Shown piece by piece: positions 34,045 to 39,601 of a stretch of DNA of 39,601 nt. The notes beneath the pieces are model-generated. The model did not search any database. It was not told the origin of the DNA and was given only the letters and a program-made list of their open reading frames with translations. The position numbers were made by a program, and so were the translations under genes. Source of the stretch: Priestia aryabhattai B8W22 (GTDB lineage: Bacteria > Bacillota > Bacilli > Bacillales > Bacillaceae_H); the NCBI RefSeq assembly GCF_000956595.1, contig NZ_JYOO01000043.1, positions 1 through 39,601 of the forward strand, in the 5' to 3' direction. Numbering within the stretch: the first letter of the stretch is position 1; the number at the start of each line of letters is the position of its first letter.

Positions 34045-34370
34045 TATTTCCCACCAGCCTTTGTTTTTTACGTTAACACTCTCTATGTCTTATCAATTAA
34101 GTTCTGAACATTCTTCTTACTTTTAAACTAGTTTACCTTATTTTTTTATTCTTATCTAATACCTTTTTTCATTACTTTTGACACAGTTTCTTTTATCCCC
34201 CTTTATTTGTTTCCGCATTTTCATTTTATTTGAATTATTTTCTCTATCAAAATAGGAATTTAGATACGGAATAAACTGGAACATTTAGGTAATAATGCTC
34301 TTTTTTGTATTTTCTTAATATTGTAAATTCGAATAGCACCAACCACATCGATAAATTTAGGGGGATTTTA
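34045..34370. other. Divergent gap between the PAS kinase and aminopeptidase genes
   Basis: AT-rich intergenic region. A TTGACA at 34178 lacks a good -10 at the right distance. I saw no clear Spo0A box, cre site or structured RNA. Confidence 0.4.
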
Positions 34371-35747
34371 ATGAAAAAAACCGTGATTTCTTTGGCTGTA
34401 GCAACCAGTTTGACTTTATCTTTTACAAGTGTACAAGCTTCTACTTCTGCAAATGCTTCTCACAATCAAAGTTCCGAACAAAAAGTATTAAAAAAAGTCA
34501 ATGCTGAGAAAATTTATCAAGACATTGCGTATCTCTCAAAAAAACCTCGTGTGGCAGGCACTGAATCTGAACGCGAAGCTGCTACATTTGTTCAAAAGCG
34601 TTTGTCTAAACTAGGCTATGAGAGCGCAGTAGAGCCTTTTACATTTACCGGTTACACACCAGCAGCTAGTTTTTCACTAAGCGTAAACGGTACCAGCTAC
34701 TCTCCCACAACTTTTACTTATAGCACCAATGGAAATGTCACAGCTGAAATTGTAGATGGAGGACTGGGTACAAAAGATAATTTAGCAAACAAAGATGTGA
34801 CAGGTAAAATTGTATTAGTTCAGCGAGGCACTATTACTTTTGGTGAAAAAGTATTAAATGCTGCTGAAAAAGGGGCTGCAGCAGTCATTATTTTTAATAA
34901 TACAGACGGTGAGCTAAACGGAACGCTTGGCGGCGCTAATGATAACTACATTCCGTCTCTTGCTGTTACCAAAGAAGAAGGTGAAAAGATTCTTACTTCT
35001 ATTCAAAAAGGCGAAAAGCCTTCAGGTACAGTAAAAATTGAAGGAGCTGTCGTAAGTGAGCGAACATCTTATAATGTAACCGCTACTAAACCTTCTACTT
35101 TTAAGAAAAAAGGAACAAATGATATTATTGTAGTAGGTGCTCATCATGATTCTGTGGCCGGAGCACCTGGGGCAAATGACGATGCTTCTGGAACAGCAAC
35201 GGTGCTTGAATTAGCTCGCGTATTTAAAACTCTTCCTACTGATACAGAACTGCGATTTGTTACATTCGGAGCTGAAGAAGTAGGCTTACTAGGATCCGAG
35301 CAATATGTTAGTGAGCTATCTGAAGATGAGAAAAATCGTATTGTTGGAATGTTTAATTTAGACATGGTAGGAAGTCGAGATGCGGGGGATTTGGTGATGA
35401 ATACAGCTGATGGAACACCAAATCTTGTCACAGAATTAGCTCAAGCTTCAAGTACAAGATTAAATGGATCACCTACGCCATTCCAAGCTGGCGGCCGCAG
35501 TGATCACGTTCCATTTGCAGAGGAAGGAATACCGGCTGCTCTATTTATTCATAGTCCGTCTGAACCTTGGTATCATACGCCTGAAGATACCCTTGATAAA
35601 ATAAGCAAAGAAAAACTTCAAGATGTGGCTGAGATTGTTGGAACAGCTATTTACGATCGTTCCCGTCCCGACCAACAAGGTTCTTCCGTTAAAAAGAGAG
35701 CAACATTTAAAGCACCTCATCTTTATCACGAGCAAGATGTCAAATAA
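34371..35747 (+). CDS. Secreted zinc aminopeptidase, M28 family with PA domain (YwaD-like)
   Basis: Exported peptidase of 458 aa. The Sec signal peptide is about 1-25 (cleavage near VQASTSA). A PA (protease-associated) domain at about 110-235 is inserted before the catalytic core, as in B. subtilis YwaD. The M28 zinc site is visible: His in GAHHDS, bridging Asp in GANDDASGT, catalytic Glu in FGAEEVGLLGS, Asp in FNLDMVGS and the last His in WYHTPEDT, with SDHVPF preceding. It starts with ATG after GGGGG. It is probably extracellular or wall-associated and releases N-terminal amino acids from peptides, which could feed the uptake systems in this window. Confidence 0.92.
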   Translation: MKKTVISLAVATSLTLSFTSVQASTSANASHNQSSEQKVLKKVNAEKIYQDIAYLSKKPRVAGTESEREAATFVQKRLSKLGYESAVEPFTFTGYTPAASFSLSVNGTSYSPTTFTYSTNGNVTAEIVDGGLGTKDNLANKDVTGKIVLVQRGTITFGEKVLNAAEKGAAAVIIFNNTDGELNGTLGGANDNYIPSLAVTKEEGEKILTSIQKGEKPSGTVKIEGAVVSERTSYNVTATKPSTFKKKGTNDIIVVGAHHDSVAGAPGANDDASGTATVLELARVFKTLPTDTELRFVTFGAEEVGLLGSEQYVSELSEDEKNRIVGMFNLDMVGSRDAGDLVMNTADGTPNLVTELAQASSTRLNGSPTPFQAGGRSDHVPFAEEGIPAALFIHSPSEPWYHTPEDTLDKISKEKLQDVAEIVGTAIYDRSRPDQQGSSVKKRATFKAPHLYHEQDVK

Positions 35748-35774
35748 GAATCTATCCCTGTTATTCATACATGA

Positions 35775-35808
35775 CAAAAAAGAGATGTTTATGCATCTCT
35801 TTTTTTGA
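35775..35808 (+). terminator. Terminator of the M28 aminopeptidase gene
   Basis: AAAAAAGAGATG-TTTATG-CATCTCTTTTTTT immediately downstream of the stop codon. Confidence 0.9.
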
Positions 35809-35910
35809 TAAGCAGATTTCTCAAAGTTTTAAATTCATTATGCTACAATTATTATGGAGGAACCTCACTTATTGTTTACATAAAAATTTTGAACAAAAGA
35901 GGTGTATTTT

Positions 35911-37389
35911 TTGGATTTTACGGTAGACCATTCAATTCTTTTATTATCTATTCTCCTTGTCATAGGGGTACTTACTGCTAAGTTCTCTACTCGCCTTGGC
36001 GTCCCTTCGCTTGTACTCTTTATTATTGTAGGAATGGTTGTTAGCCACTACATCTACTTTGACAATGCTCTTTTAACACAAGGATTCGGAATATTAGCGC
36101 TTATCATTATTCTTTTTGATGGGGGCGTGCAGACCAAATGGAAAGATGTCAAACGCGTCGTTCGCCCTTCCGTTTCATTAGCTACTTTCGGAGTCCTCAT
36201 TACGACAGTTTTAACGGGTGTACTTGCCAAATATATTTTGGGTGTTACTTGGCTTGAAGGCTTTTTATTTGGGGCAATCGTTGGCTCTACGGATGCTGCA
36301 GCCGTGTTCTCTGTACTAGGGACACAGAACATCCGCCAAAAACTAAACTCCACGCTAGAAGCAGAATCTGGTTCCAATGACCCAATGGCCATTTTCTTAA
36401 CTGTTTCTATTATTGAATTAATTCAACATCCAGACTCTCCTATTCTCTCATTAATCCTCAATTTCTTTTGGCAAATGGGAATCGGGCTGGTACTTGGTTT
36501 AGTACTTGGAAAAGCATCCGTTTGGATTATTAATCGAATTAATTTGGATTCTTCAGGGCTTTACCCTGTGCTTACATTGTCATTGGCCGCCTTAACCTAC
36601 GGAATTTCCACATTTGTAGAAGCAAGCGGTCTACTTGCTGTATACGTAATGGCAGTGGTAGTAGGAAATGCAGATCTAACTTATCGTCACACAATTGTCC
36701 GCTTTAACGAAGGTTTTGCATGGATGATGCAAATTTTAATGTTTATTTTACTCGGCCTTCTTGTCTTTCCTAGTCAACTGCTAGATATCATTTGGCAGGG
36801 TATACTGTTATCTCTTTTACTTATGTTTGTCGCTCGTCCACTCGGCGTATTTCTTTCGATGATGTTTGCTAAATACTCATCCAAAGAAAAACTGTTTATT
36901 TCTTGGGCCGGTTTAAAAGGAGCTGTTCCAATTGTATTGGCTACTTATCCTATGATGGCAGGTTTGGAGAACAGCACGCTTATTTTTAACGTCGTTTTCT
37001 TTGTTGTCTTAACTTCCGCTCTTCTTCAAGGAGCAACAATCGCTCCTTTAGCCAAATTTCTAAACCTTTCTCAAGGTGAAAAAGAGACGGTTCCTCACAG
37101 TCTCGAGCTTGTTTCGATGGGCAAAACCAAAAATGAAATGATTGAGTTGAAGCTCGTGGAACATGCAGATATATCAGGAAAATCGCTTGAAGAACTTCAC
37201 CTCCCTGAAGACATTTTAGTGACTGCTGTTATTCGAGATGATAAATTACTTACACCTAGAGGAAATACACAAATTTTTGCAGGTGATACATTATATATTC
37301 TTATTTCGAAGAAAAAACGAGATAAAGTAAAAGCATTTTTCCAAAAAAATACGTCTGATGGGCATGAAAGAAAAGGAAAAACCAGTTAA
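35911..37389 (+). CDS. Cation/proton antiporter with RCK_C domain (NhaP2/CvrA-like)
   Basis: CPA1-type K+ or Na+/H+ antiporter, 492 aa. A membrane domain of about 12-13 segments (residues 1-385) has the antiporter motifs GSTDAAAVFSVLG and ESGSNDPMA, whose Asp residues take part in ion exchange. The C-terminal RCK_C/TrkA-C domain is about 400-480 (LVEHADISGKSLEELHLPED; IFAGDTLYILI), usually a regulatory site for a nucleotide or ion. I chose the TTG start (MDFTVDHS) because GAGGTG lies just before it; the GTG upstream overlaps that site. Ion preference is not clear; relatives with this domain are mostly K+/H+ antiporters used in pH and turgor control. Confidence 0.9.
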   Translation: MDFTVDHSILLLSILLVIGVLTAKFSTRLGVPSLVLFIIVGMVVSHYIYFDNALLTQGFGILALIIILFDGGVQTKWKDVKRVVRPSVSLATFGVLITTVLTGVLAKYILGVTWLEGFLFGAIVGSTDAAAVFSVLGTQNIRQKLNSTLEAESGSNDPMAIFLTVSIIELIQHPDSPILSLILNFFWQMGIGLVLGLVLGKASVWIINRINLDSSGLYPVLTLSLAALTYGISTFVEASGLLAVYVMAVVVGNADLTYRHTIVRFNEGFAWMMQILMFILLGLLVFPSQLLDIIWQGILLSLLLMFVARPLGVFLSMMFAKYSSKEKLFISWAGLKGAVPIVLATYPMMAGLENSTLIFNVVFFVVLTSALLQGATIAPLAKFLNLSQGEKETVPHSLELVSMGKTKNEMIELKLVEHADISGKSLEELHLPEDILVTAVIRDDKLLTPRGNTQIFAGDTLYILISKKKRDKVKAFFQKNTSDGHERKGKTS

Positions 37390-37412
37390 AAAATTGGCGA
37401 AAGCTTTTACTA

Positions 37413-37451
37413 GAAAAACAGCACCCGCTTATTGAACGGAGTGCTGTTTTT
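37413..37451. terminator. Bidirectional terminator between antiporter and deacetylase genes
   Basis: AAAAACAGCAC paired with GTGCTGTTTTT around a loop of about 17 bases. The deacetylase stop codon lies within the loop. Confidence 0.85.
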
Positions 37452-38196
37452 GCTGCTGCATCAAATAAAGAGATTTATAATTGGGGTGATGTTTTAAAAG
37501 TTCTGAGACCGTTACAAATTTATACCCCTCTTCCTTTAACTTTGGTAAAATTTGTTTTAATGCTTCAATGGTTTGGGTTCGATCTCCTCCAGTATCATGA
37601 AACAATACAATATCTCCTGACCTGGCATGGTTAAGCACTTGACTTACAATTTTACCTACGCCTGGATTTCTCCAATCAAATGTATCTTGATGCCAAGACC
37701 AAAGAATAATAGTATACTGCTGATTTTTAGCAGCTTTTACTACCTGATCGTCATAATAGCCAGTAGGTGGACGAAACAGGTAAGGTTTTATTCCTGTAAT
37801 AGCTTGTATACGTTCATCCGCTTTTTCAATTTCTTGTTCAATTCTCTCTACTTCCTGGCCCCTTACTTTCAAATGGCTATATGTATGATTAGCAAGTTCA
37901 TGACCTTCACGAACTTCTCTTTGAGCAAGCTTGGGAAAAGACGTTATTCGATCGCCGACTACAAAAAAAGTTGCTTTGGCACCGTACTTTTGCAATAAAT
38001 TTAAAATGGTCGGCGTATATTTAGGATCTGGTCCATCATCAAATGTAAGCGCAATTAACTTCTCATCTTTCATGGGAACTTCCCACACGATATCTCCTTT
38101 TTTTTCATAATAAAATCTGCTCTTCTTTTCAGCATCCGCCTGAATACCATAGAAATTAATGGAAACAATAATGATAATTGACAAGCACCATTTCAC
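37429..38196 (-). CDS. Polysaccharide deacetylase (NodB family), exported
   Basis: Carbohydrate esterase family 4 enzyme, 255 aa. The N-terminal signal or anchor segment is about 4-20. The NodB domain is about 45-230 with complete catalytic motifs: TFDDGPD (D53 base, D54 metal), HELANHTYSHL (metal H104 and H108), FRPPTGYYD, and SGDIVLFHDTGG with the catalytic His. It should remove N-acetyl groups from peptidoglycan or another extracellular glycan. It starts with GTG, and the TGA of the preceding 47-aa gene directly abuts the start, with the AGGAGG inside that gene. B. subtilis has several paralogues (PdaA, PdaB, YlxY, YxkH); I cannot assign orthology. Confidence 0.92.
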   Translation of the reverse strand: MKWCLSIIIIVSINFYGIQADAEKKSRFYYEKKGDIVWEVPMKDEKLIALTFDDGPDPKYTPTILNLLQKYGAKATFFVVGDRITSFPKLAQREVREGHELANHTYSHLKVRGQEVERIEQEIEKADERIQAITGIKPYLFRPPTGYYDDQVVKAAKNQQYTIILWSWHQDTFDWRNPGVGKIVSQVLNHARSGDIVLFHDTGGDRTQTIEALKQILPKLKEEGYKFVTVSELLKHHPNYKSLYLMQQQKQHSVQ

Positions 38197-38340
38197 TCAA
38201 TGACCTCCTTTTTTGTCTAGGTGTGATTCATGCGTATTGTCAATAAACGCTTTAATACCAACTGCAAATAATCGTTCATCACCCAAACACACGCGCTGTT
38301 GACGGCGATTAGCTGCAGAAGTTGATTTACGGTTTTTCAT
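38197..38340 (-). CDS. Small 47-aa protein coupled to the deacetylase gene
   Basis: Starts MKNRKSTSAANRRQQRVC after GGAGAAG and ends LDKKGGH. Its TGA directly abuts the GTG of the deacetylase gene, and its last codons contain that gene's AGGAGG, so the two are probably translationally coupled. The N-terminal half is very basic and lacks a signal or membrane segment. The family is unknown to me. It may act as a leader whose translation sets deacetylase expression, or as an independent small protein. Confidence 0.6.
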   Translation of the reverse strand: MKNRKSTSAANRRQQRVCLGDERLFAVGIKAFIDNTHESHLDKKGGH

Positions 38341-38479
38341 AGTCTTCTCTCCATTACTAATTGATTGTGTTTTTAGCTTTACCAAAAAGTCAAAAATAAA
38401 CCTACGGGTTCTAACATGGCGAAAACATTTTTATATAGTAACTACACGCTGTCTAGCGTTTTGAATAGGAGATATATAC

Positions 38480-38989
38480 ATGCGAAAATTTTATTTAGCG
38501 CTTCTGTTAATGATAAGCGGAACCATGGTTATACTGCCTTCTGTTAAAGCAATCAGTGAAAGCAATGAGAAACATCAGCAGCTCACCGTAAGCGAACAAG
38601 GATATTCTCTTTCATTGCCCGGTGAATATACGCTTCAAAAAGAAGAAGATGGAAAAGATATTCTTTTTTCAACCAAGACTCCCTATACCTGGATGCGAAT
38701 TGAAGTCCTTTCCGGGAAAGAAAGTACAAGCAAATCATATCTAGATCGTTCAAAAAAATTGTTTGATGACCAGTTTGGAAAATCGTTAAAAATTTCTTCT
38801 CCATCCCTATTTATTCAACCAACTGTGTTTGCATCTACATCCGGAAGTAAAAAAGAAACGGCAAAGCTGTATGTACTAAGAGAAACAAAGGGGCACCCTG
38901 CTTTAAAAATCACGATGGTTACGGCTAGAAATTCTGATGATGAAAAAAAGTTAATTTCAATTGTTAACTCAGTCAAAACGCATGAATGA
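38480..38989 (+). CDS. Secreted protein, paralogue of the downstream lipoprotein
   Basis: Exported protein of 169 aa with a Sec signal peptide about 1-24 (cleavage near VKA) and no lipobox. The mature part has LPGEYTLQKEEDGKDILF, then TWMRIEVLSGKESTSKSY and a C-terminal AKLYVLRETKGHPALKITM. These blocks align with the next gene (LWMRIEVFPSNKSAEELK; AYGFLVRKQNQHPTFRLTI), so the two arose by duplication. The ATG follows AGGAG. Function unknown. It is 21 bp from the next gene, a likely operon. Confidence 0.82.
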   Translation: MRKFYLALLLMISGTMVILPSVKAISESNEKHQQLTVSEQGYSLSLPGEYTLQKEEDGKDILFSTKTPYTWMRIEVLSGKESTSKSYLDRSKKLFDDQFGKSLKISSPSLFIQPTVFASTSGSKKETAKLYVLRETKGHPALKITMVTARNSDDEKKLISIVNSVKTHE

Positions 38990-39010
38990 AAATAGATAAG
39001 GAAGCCAGCT

Positions 39011-39586
39011 ATGAAAAAAAAGATATTTCTTGTTTGTTTTATATGTTTGATGAGTGGCTGCTCAACTGCTTTTCGTGAAGAGCTTATCAACACACAAGAA
39101 GAAATTCCAAAAGAACGCTTGCCACAGCAAAACTTCACCTACCCTTACAAGGGAAGCAGCAGAACAGATGTGGGTTATCTTAAAAGAAGCAGTAATCAAA
39201 ATTATACGCTTTACGTATTGGAAGGATACGAGTTTACAGAAGAAGAACCCCGAAAAGATGTCATTTACAATAAAAAAAATGATGCTTTGTGGATGCGGAT
39301 TGAAGTGTTTCCCTCAAATAAAAGTGCAGAGGAGCTTAAGAAAGAAACAAAAGGAATCTTAAGAGCAGGCTTTTCGGAAGTGGCTTCTCTTGACACGCAC
39401 ATCATTCACCATAGCTTAGAGATAGAAGCTGCGTACAAAGCGTCCGATGATAAAAGTAATGCATACGGCTTTCTTGTTCGAAAGCAAAATCAACACCCTA
39501 CTTTCCGATTAACGATCTTTGCTCCTAAATCCGAAAGGGATTTAACTCCGTTTTTAGAAATGGCGAGAACACTTCAAAACGCATAG
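39011..39586 (+). CDS. Lipoprotein, paralogue of the upstream secreted protein
   Basis: Lipoprotein of 191 aa. The signal peptide ends in a lipobox LMSGC with lipidated C17, so the mature protein is tethered outside the membrane. A charged linker (about 20-60) precedes the domain shared with the upstream gene: YTLYVLEGYEFTEEEPRKDV, LWMRIEVFPSNKS, HPTFRLTIFAPKSERDLTPF. Family unknown to me. AAGGAAG precedes the ATG. The second member of the pair is fixed to the membrane while the first is free or only signal-processed. Confidence 0.82.
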   Translation: MKKKIFLVCFICLMSGCSTAFREELINTQEEIPKERLPQQNFTYPYKGSSRTDVGYLKRSSNQNYTLYVLEGYEFTEEEPRKDVIYNKKNDALWMRIEVFPSNKSAEELKKETKGILRAGFSEVASLDTHIIHHSLEIEAAYKASDDKSNAYGFLVRKQNQHPTFRLTIFAPKSERDLTPFLEMARTLQNA

Positions 39587-39601
39587 ATAGATCTAAAAAA
39601 A

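Overview
The window looks like a chromosomal stretch of a low-GC Firmicute close to Bacillus subtilis, most probably Priestia (Bacillus) megaterium or a near relative. This is inferred from strong AGGAGG-type ribosome binding sites, frequent TTG/GTG starts, perfect CcpA cre sites and close likeness to B. subtilis proteins (MaeN, MalS/MaeA, TcyP, DhaS, YwaD, MotAB). No rRNA, tRNA, CRISPR array, transposase or phage gene was seen. About 34 protein genes are supported.

Layout. 1-403: truncated copy of an interspersed repeat. 404-4470: HAD phosphatase, then a malate module (MaeN Na+/malate symporter and NAD-type malic enzyme). 4969-8784: unknown 134-aa protein, DtpT peptide transporter and a lone allantoinase. 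9001-9303: second repeat copy, which supplies the terminator of a two-component system (9301-11392). 11571-13662: acyltransferase, a membrane-anchored PrsA-type foldase without a lipobox, and a 52-aa gene in one apparent operon. 13816-13922: candidate small structured RNA with its own promoter and terminator. 14003-16391: amino acid permease divergent from an FCD-type GntR regulator, with a perfect 20-bp palindrome between them. 16392-16572: third repeat copy. 16571-17977: NhaC-family antiporter. 18300-20889: MsrA-MsrB fusion with a decayed MsrB half, a DUF2071 (YqjF-like) protein and an FAD oxidoreductase. 21089-23077: unknown protein and motAB. 23491-25839: unknown 92-aa protein, a small protein kinase and a P450-like protein that has lost its heme ligand. 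25956-32032: DhaS aldehyde dehydrogenase, secreted type I pullulanase and TcyP cystine symporter. 32288-37389: unknown protein, PAS histidine kinase, secreted M28 aminopeptidase and a cation/proton antiporter. 37429-39586: polysaccharide deacetylase coupled to a 47-aa gene, then a pair of paralogous exported proteins, the second a lipoprotein.

How it fits together. Most of the window is nutrient uptake and catabolism: malate, peptides, allantoin, amino acids, cystine and alpha-glucans. Perfect cre sites at dhaS and at the pullulanase gene point to CcpA control. Well-formed promoters can be placed before the malic enzyme gene, dtpT, the two-component operon, tcyP, dhaS, the kinase gene and the candidate RNA.

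The least expected items are the P450-fold protein lacking the cysteine ligand and the other heme-contact motifs, the MsrB domain without its catalytic cysteine, the candidate sRNA at 13851-13920, and a nested repeat family whose hairpins appear to terminate neighbouring genes.
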